This document shows, one piece after another, positions 41,493 through 49,995 of a DNA stretch of 64,000 bases. Each line of letters begins with the position of its first letter. The first letter of the stretch is position 1. The notes below the pieces were generated by a model that did no database searches, was not told where the DNA came from, and saw nothing but the letters and a program-made list of their open reading frames with translations. The position numbers and the translations under genes were made by a program. Source of the DNA: Streptosporangium nondiastaticum (GTDB taxonomy: Bacteria > Actinomycetota > Actinomycetes > Streptomycetales > Streptomycetaceae); the NCBI RefSeq assembly GCF_003011965.1, contig NZ_PXWG01000012.1:40821-104820 (forward strand), given 5' to 3'.

Positions 41493-42344
41493 TCAGAGCT
41501 GGTGGACAATATCGCGGATGAAGTCACGTGACGCTTTCGGCGCAAGTGTCACGGCCTCCAACTGCTCCAGCTGCGTACGGTACTTCTTGAGCTGCATCTC
41601 CGAGTCGAGGAAATCCGGACCGTGTGAGCAGTCGAGTTCGGCGACGTCAAGTTGAGGGACCACGGCCTCCGCGTAGACCACCGAGTGACCTGCCCCCGGG
41701 AAGCCGCCGTTTCGGAACGGGATGGCCCGTACTGTCACGTTGTCGTGGCAGCTCGCGTCGAGGAGGTGTGTGAGCTGTCGGCGCAGTACCTCTCGGCCGC
41801 CGAACTCCATGCGCAGCGCCGCTTCGTGGACAATCACATCGATGTGAGGCGGGTCTACCTTGCCGAGGACCTGCGCCCTGTCCATGCGGTGGGCCACCCG
41901 GGCTTCGACTTCAGCCTTGGGCAGGCGCGGCACGACGTGCTCGAAGAGCGCACGAGCGTGGTCCTCGATCTGGAGCAGCCCGGGAAGGTGCACGGTCAAG
42001 GCGATACGCAGTCGCGTGGCGTGCCATTCCATCTCCGCGATATCCAGAAAGCTGGTCGGCAACGACCCCCGGTAGGACTCCCACCAGCCCTTTCCGCGTT
42101 CGGCGGCCATTGCGGCCAGCGCTTCGACCAACTCGGTGTCGGTGCAGCCGTAGTTGCTGGCGAGAATACGTACCCGTTCAGCGCTGATCCCGGATCGGCC
42201 CGACTCCATGTTCGGCACGTTCGTACGGGGCACTCCCAGTAGCCCGGCGGCGAACTCGGTGGTCATGCCCGCGGCGATGCGCATCTTCCGCAGCTCGGTG
42301 CCGAGCCGCTTCTGACGTGCCGTTGGCGTACTCCTAGGGGGCAT
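41493..42344 (-). CDS. XRE-family regulator with DUF5753 domain
   Basis: 283 aa. An N-terminal helix-turn-helix (residues about 15-65: ELRKMRIAAGMTTEFAAGLLG, VPNMESGRSGISAERV) is followed by a DUF5753 C-terminal domain (MEWHATRLRIALTVHLPGLL, AHRMDRAQVL, FRNGGFPGAGHSVVY). This is the WhiJ-type regulator class that works with DUF397 proteins and often controls a neighbouring gene and development. GC content is visibly lower than in the flanking core genes, consistent with an accessory origin. GGGAG lies upstream of ATG 42344. It is divergent from the ATPase-like gene, with palindromes between. Confidence 0.93.
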   Translation of the reverse strand: MPPRSTPTARQKRLGTELRKMRIAAGMTTEFAAGLLGVPRTNVPNMESGRSGISAERVRILASNYGCTDTELVEALAAMAAERGKGWWESYRGSLPTSFLDIAEMEWHATRLRIALTVHLPGLLQIEDHARALFEHVVPRLPKAEVEARVAHRMDRAQVLGKVDPPHIDVIVHEAALRMEFGGREVLRRQLTHLLDASCHDNVTVRAIPFRNGGFPGAGHSVVYAEAVVPQLDVAELDCSHGPDFLDSEMQLKKYRTQLEQLEAVTLAPKASRDFIRDIVHQL

Positions 42345-42439
42345 GCGTTCTCCCTGCTCCGGGCTGGCCGACGTCGGAAGCAGTCTGCCCGCGTTGTGAT
42401 CGCCCGGTCCACCGAAGGGTGATGACTTCCCCGAAGCGT

Positions 42440-42458
42440 AGTACGTGTACTCCGGAGT
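42440..42458. promoter_or_regulatory. Interleaved palindromes between XRE and ATPase-like genes
   Basis: AGTAC-GT-GTACT (42440-42451) overlaps ACTCCGGAGT (42449-42458), a perfect 10-bp palindrome. They lie in the 290-base divergent gap, 96 bases from the XRE start. They are good candidates for the XRE regulator's own operator. Confidence 0.5.
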
Positions 42459-42634
42459 GCCCTACAGTCGGTACCGCATCGCACACGCAACGGCGCCAGC
42501 CGGAAGCGCATCGCGCGAGCATGCCCGCGTCCTCCTGCCCTGGGAGGGGCGTGCCCGCGTCAGGGAGACAGGCCACCGGTCAGGCGTGCCGCACTGCGGA
42601 TCCACACCTCTCACCCACCCCTGGGAGCCGCCGC

Positions 42635-43174
42635 ATGCCCTCCACCGACATCGACCGTGACGCCACCTCGGACGCCCTCTGCCCCCTCATCACCCCGACC
42701 CCCGCCAACCCCTCCACCCTCGCCACCACCCAGCGCCCCGCCTACAAGCCCCGCTCTTCCGACCCCTCCGCTCTCTCCTACAGCTTCACCGTTCCCGGCG
42801 ACCCGCTCTCCGCCACCGTCGTACGGACCACGACCCGCACCGTCCTGCGCGCTCACGGCCTCACCGCGATCGAAGAACCCGTCCTCTCCATCTCAGGAGA
42901 GCTCGTCGCCTGCGCCACACGCTTCGCACCCGGGCAGGACATCTACCACTCCCTCCGCTGGTGCGACGGCGCACTCCGCATCGTCAACTGGGACGCCCAC
43001 CACGCCCACTCCGACCACCACCAAGCCGCCCACTGCTCAGCGCAGCGCAAGCGCGCGCTGCTCCTCCTCGCCGCTGTCGTCCACGAATGCGACGGCACCT
43101 GGGGCATCAGCAAGAGCGGCCCCGCCACCGACGGAACCCGTGTCTGGGCCCGCCTCCCGCTCCCCGGCGCCTGA
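42635..43174 (+). CDS. Degenerate HATPase-fold (anti-sigma-like) protein
   Basis: About 179 aa. The arrangement matches RsbW-like ATP-binding proteins that accompany XRE/DUF397 pairs: a SELVTNAxRHG-type helix, then a strand pair, then a C-terminal helix and TRVWARLPL. Here the helix reads SGELVACATRFAPG, so the magnesium-binding Asn of the N-box is Cys, and the usual Asp-x-Gly motifs are absent. ATP binding is doubtful. The N-terminal 45 residues are Pro/Thr-rich. ATG 42635 follows GGGAG; the frame further upstream is non-coding. Function inferred only from context. Confidence 0.6.
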   Translation: MPSTDIDRDATSDALCPLITPTPANPSTLATTQRPAYKPRSSDPSALSYSFTVPGDPLSATVVRTTTRTVLRAHGLTAIEEPVLSISGELVACATRFAPGQDIYHSLRWCDGALRIVNWDAHHAHSDHHQAAHCSAQRKRALLLLAAVVHECDGTWGISKSGPATDGTRVWARLPLPGA

Positions 43175-43245
43175 ATACACCACGCGAACGGCCCGCCCCG
43201 GGATCTCCCAGGACGGGCCGTACGAGCCGGAGGCCGCGGTCGGCG

Positions 43246-44511
43246 TCAGACCGAGCGCAGGGCCAGCACCACGTTGTGGCCGCCGAAGCCGAACGAGTTG
43301 TTGATCGCGGCGATCGTGCCCTCGGCGGGCAGGGCGCGCGGCACGTCGCGGACGATGTCCGCGTCGATGTCCTCGTCCAGGTCGTCGACGTTGATGGTCG
43401 GCGGGGCCGTACGGGTGTGGAGGGCGAGGACGGTCATGACCGTCTCGATGCCGCCCGCACCACCCAGGAGGTGGCCGGTCATCGACTTGGTCGCGGAGAC
43501 CGCGACGTGGTCGAGGTCGTCGCCGAGGACCTTGCGCAGCGCCTTGATCTCGGCCGCGTCACCCTGCGGGGTGGACGTGGCGTGCGCGTTGAGGTGCACG
43601 ACCTCGGACGGCTTGAGGTCGGTGTTGTCGAGCAGGCTCTGCAGCGCGGCGGCGATGCCGCGGCCGGTCGGCTCGGGCTGGGCGATGTGGTGGCTGTCCG
43701 CGGACAGGCCCTGGCCCAGGACCTCGCAGTAGACCCGCGCGCCGCGCCGGGCGGCGTGCTCGGCCGACTCCAGGATGACCACGCCGGCGCCCTCGCCGAG
43801 GACGAAGCCGTCACGGGCCTTGTCGTACGGGCGGGAGGCCTTCTCGGGCTCCTCGTTGTTCTTGGACATCGCCATCATGTTGGCGAAGGCGGTGATGGGC
43901 AGCGGGTGGATCGCCGCCTCGGTGCCGCCGGCGACGACCACGTCGGCACGGCCGGTGCGGATCATCTCGACGGCGTAGCCGATGGCCTCGGCGCCGGAGG
44001 CGCAGGCGCTGACCGGGGTGTGCACGCCCGCCTGGGCGTTCACCTCCAGGCCGACGTTGGCCGACGGGCTGTTCGGCATGAGCATGGGCACGGTGTGCGG
44101 GGAGACGCGGCGGACGCCCTTCTCCTTGAGCACGTCGTACTGGTCGAGCAGGGTGGTCACGCCGCCGATGCCGGAGGCGATGACGGTGCCGAGGCGCTCG
44201 GGGGCGATGGAGGAGTCCTCGCCGGCCTTGGCGGTGTAGCCCGCGTCGGCCCACGCCTCACGGGCCGCGATCAGCGCGAACTGCGCCGAGCGGTCCAGCT
44301 TGCGGGCGAGCGGGCGGGGCAGGACGTCTTCGGGGTCGACCGCGGCGGCGGCGGCGATCCGGACCGGAAGGCCGGCGTAGCGCTCGCCCTCGAGGGGCCC
44401 CACGCCGGACCGGCCGGCGAGCAGAGCCTCCCAGGTCGTCGCGCTGTCGCCACCCAGCGGTGTGGTTGCGCCGATACCGGTGACGACCACGGTGCGATTG
44501 GTCGAGCTCAC
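43246..44511 (-). CDS. fabF: Beta-ketoacyl-ACP synthase II
   Basis: 421 aa. The catalytic Cys is in VSACASGAEAIG, the His residues in HLNAHATSTPQGD and in TKSMTGHLLGGAGG (with its Lys), and the terminal GFGGHNVVLAL motif is present. It extends malonyl-ACP-derived chains in fatty-acid synthesis. Start GTG 44511 (VSSTNRTVVVTGIG) is favoured over the in-frame GTG 44526, with GTGGAG nine bases upstream. It is the last gene of the fabD-fabH-acpP-fabF operon, 67 bp after acpP. Confidence 0.97.
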   Translation of the reverse strand: MSSTNRTVVVTGIGATTPLGGDSATTWEALLAGRSGVGPLEGERYAGLPVRIAAAAAVDPEDVLPRPLARKLDRSAQFALIAAREAWADAGYTAKAGEDSSIAPERLGTVIASGIGGVTTLLDQYDVLKEKGVRRVSPHTVPMLMPNSPSANVGLEVNAQAGVHTPVSACASGAEAIGYAVEMIRTGRADVVVAGGTEAAIHPLPITAFANMMAMSKNNEEPEKASRPYDKARDGFVLGEGAGVVILESAEHAARRGARVYCEVLGQGLSADSHHIAQPEPTGRGIAAALQSLLDNTDLKPSEVVHLNAHATSTPQGDAAEIKALRKVLGDDLDHVAVSATKSMTGHLLGGAGGIETVMTVLALHTRTAPPTINVDDLDEDIDADIVRDVPRALPAEGTIAAINNSFGFGGHNVVLALRSV

Positions 44512-44578
44512 AGGAATTGTCTCCACGTGTAGAGGTGCTGGTGAACCGCCACCGCCGGGGTGGCGACGAACGCTCAGG

Positions 44579-44827
44579 TCAGTCCTGGTGCTTCAGGATG
44601 TAGCCCGCGGCATCGCCGACGGTCTTGAGGTTCTTGACGTCCTCGTCCGGGATCTTGACGTCGAAGCGCTCCTCGGCGGCGACGACGACCTCGACCATGG
44701 ACAGCGAGTCGACGTCCAGGTCGTCGGTGAAGGACTTGTCCAGCTTGACGTCCTCGACCGGGATACCGGCGATCTCGTTGACGATCTCGGCGAGGCCCGT
44801 GAGGATCTCTTCCTGGGTGGCGGCCAT
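44579..44827 (-). CDS. acpP: Acyl carrier protein
   Basis: 82 aa, acidic. The phosphopantetheine attachment Ser is in DLDVDSLSMVEVV. It shuttles acyl intermediates between FabD, FabH and FabF. AGGAG lies upstream of ATG 44827. The 104 bases separating it from fabH contain two AACTGCG copies 17 bases apart and an AT-richer patch (TTCATTAC on the transcribed strand), so an internal promoter for the abundant ACP is possible. Confidence 0.97.
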   Translation of the reverse strand: MAATQEEILTGLAEIVNEIAGIPVEDVKLDKSFTDDLDVDSLSMVEVVVAAEERFDVKIPDEDVKNLKTVGDAAGYILKHQD

Positions 44828-44931
44828 GTGCGGCGCTCCTTCTGTCTGTGCGGTGGAACTGCGTGGTAATGAACTGCGGTGCGGTGAGCTCTGCGCAGTA
44901 CGGCGGTGAGGCCGGGCTGCGACGATCTCGC

Positions 44932-45978
44932 CTAGGGGAGGGTAACGACCGTGGCGGCGTAGACGAGACCCGCCCCGAAACCGATGACGAGCGCGGTGTC
45001 CCCGCTCTTCGCGGCGCCGGTGGCCAGGAGCCGCTCCATGGCCAGGGGAATGGAGGCCGCGGACGTGTTGCCCGTGGTCTCCACGTCACGGGCGACCGTG
45101 ACGCTCTCCGGCAGCTTGAGGGTCTTGACCATCGAGTCGATGATCCGCATGTTGGCCTGGTGCGGGATGAAGACGTCCAGGTCCTCCGCGCTGATCCCGG
45201 CGTCGTCCAGCGCCTGCTGGGCGACCTTCGCCATCTCGAAGACGGCCCAGCGGAACACCGCCTGGCCCTCCTGCGTGATGGCCGGGTAGCGGATCTCGTC
45301 CAGGGGCGTGCGGGCCTCCGGACCGTTTCCGCCGGGGACCGGGGTGGTGCGGTAGGAGTCCCAGCCCCGGGTCTGCTTGATGGTGTGCGACTTGTCGCCC
45401 TCGGAGCCCCACACGGTCGGGCCGATGGCCGGCTCGGCGGAGGGGCCGACGACCACGGCGCCCGCACCGTCGCCGAACAGGAAGGCCGTCGCGCGGTCCT
45501 CCAGGTCGGTGAGGTCCGACAGCCGCTCGACGCCGATCACCAGTACGTGCTCCGCCGAGCCCTCGACGACCATGCTCTTCGCGAGCGTCAGGCCGTAGCC
45601 GAAGCCCGCGCAGCCGGCCGAGATGTCGAACGCGGCGGGCTTGCCCGCGCCGATCTTGTGCGCGATCTCGGTGGCGATCGCCGGGGTCTGGTGGAAGTGC
45701 GAGACCGTCGAGACGATCACGGCGCCGATCTGCTCGGGGGTGATGCCCGCGGCGGCGATGGCCTTGCCGGACGCCTCGACCGACATCGCGGAGACCGTCT
45801 CCTCCGGGCCGGCCCAGTGCCGGGTCGCGATGCCGGAGCGGGAGCGGATCCACTCGTCCGAGGAGTCGATGTGCTTAAGGATCTCCTCGTTCGGCACCAC
45901 CCGGGTGGGGCGGTAGCCGCCCACGCCGAGGATGCGCGCGTACGGGGCACCCTTGCTCGGCTTGATCTTCGCGGTCAT
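44932..45978 (-). CDS. fabH: Beta-ketoacyl-ACP synthase III
   Basis: 348 aa. The catalytic triad is visible: Cys in DISAGCAGFGYGL, His in DVFIPHQANMRI, Asn in ETTGNTSAASIPLA. It starts fatty-acid synthesis by condensing an acyl-CoA primer with malonyl-ACP; in streptomycetes branched primers are preferred. ATG 45978, 13 bp after the fabD stop, so the two are co-transcribed. Confidence 0.97.
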   Translation of the reverse strand: MTAKIKPSKGAPYARILGVGGYRPTRVVPNEEILKHIDSSDEWIRSRSGIATRHWAGPEETVSAMSVEASGKAIAAAGITPEQIGAVIVSTVSHFHQTPAIATEIAHKIGAGKPAAFDISAGCAGFGYGLTLAKSMVVEGSAEHVLVIGVERLSDLTDLEDRATAFLFGDGAGAVVVGPSAEPAIGPTVWGSEGDKSHTIKQTRGWDSYRTTPVPGGNGPEARTPLDEIRYPAITQEGQAVFRWAVFEMAKVAQQALDDAGISAEDLDVFIPHQANMRIIDSMVKTLKLPESVTVARDVETTGNTSAASIPLAMERLLATGAAKSGDTALVIGFGAGLVYAATVVTLP

Positions 45979-45991
45979 GCTCTGAGGCTCC

Positions 45992-46945
45992 TTATTCGGC
46001 CGGGGAACCGGCGGGTGCGGCGTGCTCGGCGATCAGCTCACGGGCCGCGTCGAGGTCGGCCGGCGACTTCAGGGCCAGGGTCTTCACGCCGGGCAGGGCG
46101 CGCTTGGCCAGGCCGGTGAGCGTACCGCCGGGGGCCACTTCGAGCAGGGCCGTCACGCCGAGCTCCTTGAACGTCTCCATGCACAGGTCCCAGCGCACCG
46201 GGTTGGCCACCTGGCCGACCAGGCGCTGCACGACCTCCGCGCCGGAGGCCACGACGGCACCGTCCTTGTTCGAGACGTACCGGGTGTGCGGGTCGGCCGG
46301 GGACAGCTCCTGCACGGCGGCCTCCAGGGCCGACACGGCGGGCGCCATGTGGTGCGTGTGGAACGCGCCCGCGACCTTCAGCGCCACGACCTTGCGGGTG
46401 CCCTCGGGCTTGTCCTCCGCCAGCGCGGCGAGCTGCTCGGCGGTGCCGGCGGCCACGATCTGGCCCGCGCCGTTGACGTTCGCGGGGGTGAGGCCGAGCT
46501 TCTCCAGGTGCGGGACGACGACCTCGGGGGCGCCGCCGAGGAGGGCGGCCATGCCGGTCTCGGTGACCGCCGCGGCCTCGGCCATGGCCACGCCGCGCTT
46601 GCGGACGAGCTCCATGGCCTCCTGCTCGGACAGGACGCCGGTCAGCGCCGACGCCGCCAGCTCGCCCACGCTGTGGCCCGCGGCCGCACCCACCAGACGG
46701 GCGAAGTCGTCCGCCGCGGGGAACAGCTGCCGGGCCGAGACCAGCGCCGATGCCACGAGCAGCGGCTGGGCGACGGCGGTGTCGCGGATCTCGTCCGCGT
46801 CGGCGTTCGTGCCGTAGTGGACGAGGTCCAGGCCGATGGCGGCCGACCACTCACGGAGGCGGTCTTCGACACCGGGGAGGTCGAGCCAGGGGGTCAGGAA
46901 GCCGGGCGTCTGAGCGCCCTGGCCGGGAGCGACGAGTACGAGCAC
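45992..46945 (-). CDS. fabD: Malonyl-CoA:ACP transacylase
   Basis: About 317 aa. Motifs: APGQGAQTPGF at the N-terminus, the nucleophile Ser in AAGHSVGELAASAL, and the catalytic His in GAFHTHHMAPA. It loads malonyl groups onto ACP. I use GTG 46945 (LVLVAPGQGAQ), preceded by GAGAGAGAG at a sensible distance; an in-frame GTG at 46951 would add two residues. First gene of the fab operon, with its promoter in the 90 bases before fasR's stop, where a good palindrome lies. The stop is TAA. Confidence 0.95.
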   Translation of the reverse strand: MLVLVAPGQGAQTPGFLTPWLDLPGVEDRLREWSAAIGLDLVHYGTNADADEIRDTAVAQPLLVASALVSARQLFPAADDFARLVGAAAGHSVGELAASALTGVLSEQEAMELVRKRGVAMAEAAAVTETGMAALLGGAPEVVVPHLEKLGLTPANVNGAGQIVAAGTAEQLAALAEDKPEGTRKVVALKVAGAFHTHHMAPAVSALEAAVQELSPADPHTRYVSNKDGAVVASGAEVVQRLVGQVANPVRWDLCMETFKELGVTALLEVAPGGTLTGLAKRALPGVKTLALKSPADLDAARELIAEHAAPAGSPAE

Positions 46946-47013
46946 CCTCACACTCTCTCTCGTGGACGGCACCGGCCACCCGTGGGGATGGGGACCAAGA
47001 ACCGTCAGGGGAA

Positions 47014-47030
47014 TTGTTGACGTTCGACAA
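47014..47030 (-). promoter_or_regulatory. Candidate FasR operator upstream of fabD
   Basis: The 17-bp dyad TTGTTGACGTTCGACAA has arms TTGTnGA/TCnACAA (six of eight pairs). It lies in the only non-coding gap upstream of the fab operon, 69 bases before fabD and directly after the fasR stop. FasR is known to activate fabD in Streptomyces; that it binds here is an inference. Confidence 0.5.
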
Positions 47031-47034
47031 AAGG

Positions 47035-48219
47035 CTAAAGCGCCGTCTCCGTGTCGGCCAGACGCCCCAGGATGAGCGCGATTCGCAGCGTGAACGCCGA
47101 GCGGACATCGGAGGGTGACCAGCCGGTGACGTCCGTCACACGTCGGAGGCGGTATCTCACGGTGTTGGGGTGGACGAACAGCATCCGTGCCGCCCCTTCC
47201 AAACTACTCGCCTGCTCCAGGTAGACACTCAGCGTTTCCAGCAGCGCCGAGCCCGCCTCCTGTAGCGGTCTGTAGATCTCCTCCACCAACTGATCACGGG
47301 CTGTGGTGTCTCCCGCCATCGCCCGCTCCGGCAGGAGATCGTCCGCAAGGACCGGACGGGGCGCGTCCGGCCAGGCCGCGCAGGCCTTCAGACCGGCTGC
47401 GGCCGCCGCAGCCGAGCGCGTCGCCGACAGCAGGTCCGGCACCACCGGGCCGGCCACCACCGGGCCCGCCGCGAACGGCCCGATCAGCGCCTTGGCCGTC
47501 TGCAGCGGCTGGTCGGAGCCGCCCGCGATGACCACCAGCCGGTCGCCGAGCACCCCCGTCAGCACCTGCACCTTCGCGTGCCGAGCCGCCCGCCGGATCG
47601 CCTCCACCGTCAGCTCGCTGTCCCCGTTCGGGGCGGTGCCCAGCACCACGCTGACGTTCGCCGGGGCGCTCCAGCCCAGGGCCGCGGCCCGGGACAGGGC
47701 GCCCTCGTCCGCCTCGCCCGACAGCACCGCGTTGACCACCAGCGACTCCAGCCGGGCGTCCCACGCGCCGCGCGCCTCGGCGGCCTGCGCGTAGACCTGC
47801 GCGGTCGCGAACGCGATCTCGCGGGCGTAGACCAGCAGGGCCTCCCGCAGCACGCCCTCGTCGCCCGGCGCCGCCACCTCGTCGATCGCCGACTCCATGA
47901 CCTCGATGGTCGTGCGGACCATCTCCACCGTCTGACGCAGGGTGATCGCCCGCGTCAGCTCGCGCGGGGCCGTGCCGAACACGTCCGTGCTGATGGCCTG
48001 CGGAGTCTCCGGATGCCGGAACCACTCCGTGAAGGCCGCGATGCCGGCCTGGGCGACCAGGCCGATCCACGAGCGGTTCTCCGGGGGCATCGCCCGGTAC
48101 CACGGCAGCTGGGCGTCCATCCGGGCGATGGCGGCGGCGGCCAGGGTGCCGGAGGACTTCTCCAGGCGGCGGAGGGTGGCGCTGTGCGGATGCGGGGTGT
48201 TAGCGGCGGGTTCAGGCAC
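47035..48219 (-). CDS. fasR: PucR-type transcriptional activator of fatty-acid genes
   Basis: 394 aa. The C-terminal PucR helix-turn-helix is EGAARMLFVHPNTVRYRLRRV, and the central region fits the GGDEF-like domain of this regulator class. Position directly upstream of fabD and similarity to FasR, the known activator of the S. coelicolor fab operon, support the name. It probably senses an acyl signal. GTG 48219 is the start. It is divergent from the pirin gene, with 57 bases between. Confidence 0.92.
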   Translation of the reverse strand: MPEPAANTPHPHSATLRRLEKSSGTLAAAAIARMDAQLPWYRAMPPENRSWIGLVAQAGIAAFTEWFRHPETPQAISTDVFGTAPRELTRAITLRQTVEMVRTTIEVMESAIDEVAAPGDEGVLREALLVYAREIAFATAQVYAQAAEARGAWDARLESLVVNAVLSGEADEGALSRAAALGWSAPANVSVVLGTAPNGDSELTVEAIRRAARHAKVQVLTGVLGDRLVVIAGGSDQPLQTAKALIGPFAAGPVVAGPVVPDLLSATRSAAAAAAGLKACAAWPDAPRPVLADDLLPERAMAGDTTARDQLVEEIYRPLQEAGSALLETLSVYLEQASSLEGAARMLFVHPNTVRYRLRRVTDVTGWSPSDVRSAFTLRIALILGRLADTETAL

Positions 48220-48276
48220 GGGGACAAGCCTGCCTTATTCGGGTCCGGTGCGGGGTCGCCGGGCTACCGTAGCCCG

Positions 48277-48963
48277 ATGACGCACGTACAGCGGTCCGTC
48301 CAGCGAGCCGGTGAACGCTTCCGCGGCGGGGACCCGGACGCCGGCATCGAGACCTGGCACGCCTTCTCCTTCTCCGGCTTCTACGACCCCGACAACGTGC
48401 GCTTCGGGCCGCTCGCGGCCTGCAACGAGGAGCGGCTCGCACCGGGCGCCGGGTTCGCCGAGCACACCCACCGTGACGTCGAGCTCGTCACGTGGGTCAT
48501 CGAGGGCGAGCTCACCCACGAGGACTCCGCCGGACACGTCGAGATCGTCCGGCCCGGCGACGTCCAGCGGCTCAGCGCGGGGGCCGGGGTCCGGCACTCG
48601 GAACGCAACGAGGGCGCGGTGCCGCTGCGCTTCGTACAGATGTGGCTGACGCCGGCGGAGTACGGGGGCGAGCCCTCGTACGAGGTGGTGCGGGGCATCG
48701 CCGACGGCACGCCGTATGCCCTGGCGGGCGGCGAGGCGGTGCTGCACGTGCGGCGCTTGCGCGCCGGCGAGCGGGGTTCCCTGCCGGGGGCGCCGTGGGT
48801 GTACGTGCATGTGGTCCGGGGGTCCGTCCGGCTGGACGACGTCGTCCTGGACGCGGGAGACGCCGCCCGTCTGCTGGACGCCTCAGTCGTCGAGGCCGAG
48901 GCGGTCGGCTCCGACGTGGAGCTCCTGGCCTGGGAGATGCACGCCGAGCCGCACTTCGGCTGA
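48277..48963 (+). CDS. Pirin-family protein
   Basis: 228 aa, two cupin domains. The metal-binding set is in the first: EHTHRDVELVTWVIEGEL (HxH) and RHSERNEG (His-x-Glu), as in pirins with quercetinase activity. The second domain (WVYVHVVRGSVRLDD) is degenerate. The physiological substrate is unknown; a redox or regulatory role is possible. ATG 48277 appears leaderless: TACCGT at 48265-48270 ends six bases before it. Confidence 0.92.
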   Translation: MTHVQRSVQRAGERFRGGDPDAGIETWHAFSFSGFYDPDNVRFGPLAACNEERLAPGAGFAEHTHRDVELVTWVIEGELTHEDSAGHVEIVRPGDVQRLSAGAGVRHSERNEGAVPLRFVQMWLTPAEYGGEPSYEVVRGIADGTPYALAGGEAVLHVRRLRAGERGSLPGAPWVYVHVVRGSVRLDDVVLDAGDAARLLDASVVEAEAVGSDVELLAWEMHAEPHFG

Positions 48964-48965
48964 GC

Positions 48966-49010
48966 CCCCGGGGCTCCGCCCCGGACCCCGGTCCTCAAAC
49001 GCCGGACGGC
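48966..49010. repeat. Streptomyces-type intergenic repeat
   Basis: CCGGGGC-TCC-GCCCCGG (48968-48984) is a 7-bp hairpin that runs into CCTCAAACGCCGGACGGCTGA. This combination recurs between genes in many Streptomyces genomes, as I recall. It is followed by AAAAAATTT. It probably terminates the pirin transcript and perhaps the facing gene's. Confidence 0.6.
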
Positions 49011-49032
49011 TGAAAAAATTTGGCTACGCCAA

Positions 49033-49845
49033 CTACGCCAGCTCCGCCAGGACCGCGTCCGTCAGGGCCGGCCACACCTCGATCGCCCACGGCCCGAACG
49101 CCCGGTCCGTCAGTGCGACGCACGCCGCGCCCGCCTCCGGGTCGACCCACAGGAACGTGCCGGACTGCCCGAAGTGCCCGTACGTGCGGGGCGAGGACGA
49201 CGCGCCCGTCCAGTGCGGGGACTTGCCGTCGCGGATCTCGAAGCCGAGGCCCCAGTCGTTGGGCCGCTGGTGCCCGTAGCCGGGGAGGATGCCGGTCAGG
49301 CCGGGGAAGGCCACCGACGTGGCCTCCGCCACGGTCTCCGGTGAGAGCAGCCGCGGCGCCTGCAGCTCCGCGGCGAACCGCACCAGGTCGGAGACGGTCG
49401 AGACGCCGTCCTTGGCGGGCGAGCCGGGAAGGTCCGTGGCCGTCATTCCGAGGGGCTCCAGCACCGCCTCCCGCAGGTAGTCCGCGAAGGGGATGTCCGT
49501 GGCCTTGGCGATGTGGTCGCCGAGGACCTCGAAGCCGGCGTTGGAGTAGAGCCGCCGCGTGCCCGGTTCGGCCATGGCCCGGTGCTCGTCGAAGGCCAGC
49601 CCGGAGGTGTGGGCGAGGAGGTGGCGGACCGTCGACCCCGCGGGCCCGGCCGGCTCGTCCAGCTCGACGGCACCCTCCTCGACGGCGACGAGCGCGGCGT
49701 AGGCGGCGAGCGGTTTGGTGACGGAGGCCAGCGGGAAGCGATGCCCGGCCGGCCCGTGCGTGCCCACCGTCGTGCCGTCGGCCCGTACGACCGCCGCCGC
49801 AGCGGTGTCCACCGGCCAGTTCTCGATCATCCGCAGGCTCTCCAT
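49033..49845 (-). CDS. Serine hydrolase of the beta-lactamase/class C family
   Basis: 270 aa. The SxxK motif is ASVTKP, the YxN motif is LYSNAGFE, and the third box is near GHFGQSGTF. There is no signal peptide, so it is probably a cytoplasmic esterase/peptidase-like member (EstB type). Substrate unknown. ATG 49845 sits a few bases after TAGGCT and may be leaderless; an ATG at 49830 is the alternative. The upstream frame over the MerR gene is a shadow. Confidence 0.88.
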   Translation of the reverse strand: MESLRMIENWPVDTAAAAVVRADGTTVGTHGPAGHRFPLASVTKPLAAYAALVAVEEGAVELDEPAGPAGSTVRHLLAHTSGLAFDEHRAMAEPGTRRLYSNAGFEVLGDHIAKATDIPFADYLREAVLEPLGMTATDLPGSPAKDGVSTVSDLVRFAAELQAPRLLSPETVAEATSVAFPGLTGILPGYGHQRPNDWGLGFEIRDGKSPHWTGASSSPRTYGHFGQSGTFLWVDPEAGAACVALTDRAFGPWAIEVWPALTDAVLAELA

Positions 49846-49909
49846 GGATCCGAGCCTATCCCGGGGCCGGCGCCCGCCCGCCCCGGCCAAGATTCCCCCA
49901 AGTCTTCGC

Positions 49910-49940
49910 TTGCCTGGAGTGCGCTCCAGCTCTCTAGCGT
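49910..49940 (+). promoter_or_regulatory. MerR-type operator/promoter of the MerR-AKR operon
   Basis: TTGCCT (-35, 49910-49915), dyad CTGGAG-TGCG-CTCCAG (49914-49929), TAGCGT (-10, 49935-49940), spacer 19 bp. It matches the 38.65-kb site in both dyad arms, spacer length and -10. This would be the autoregulated promoter of the merR gene at 49996. Confidence 0.82.
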
Positions 49941-49995
49941 TGTGGTCATCGCAAGGGCAACGACTGCGAACGCTTGCGAACAGGGGGAAGGCTCC

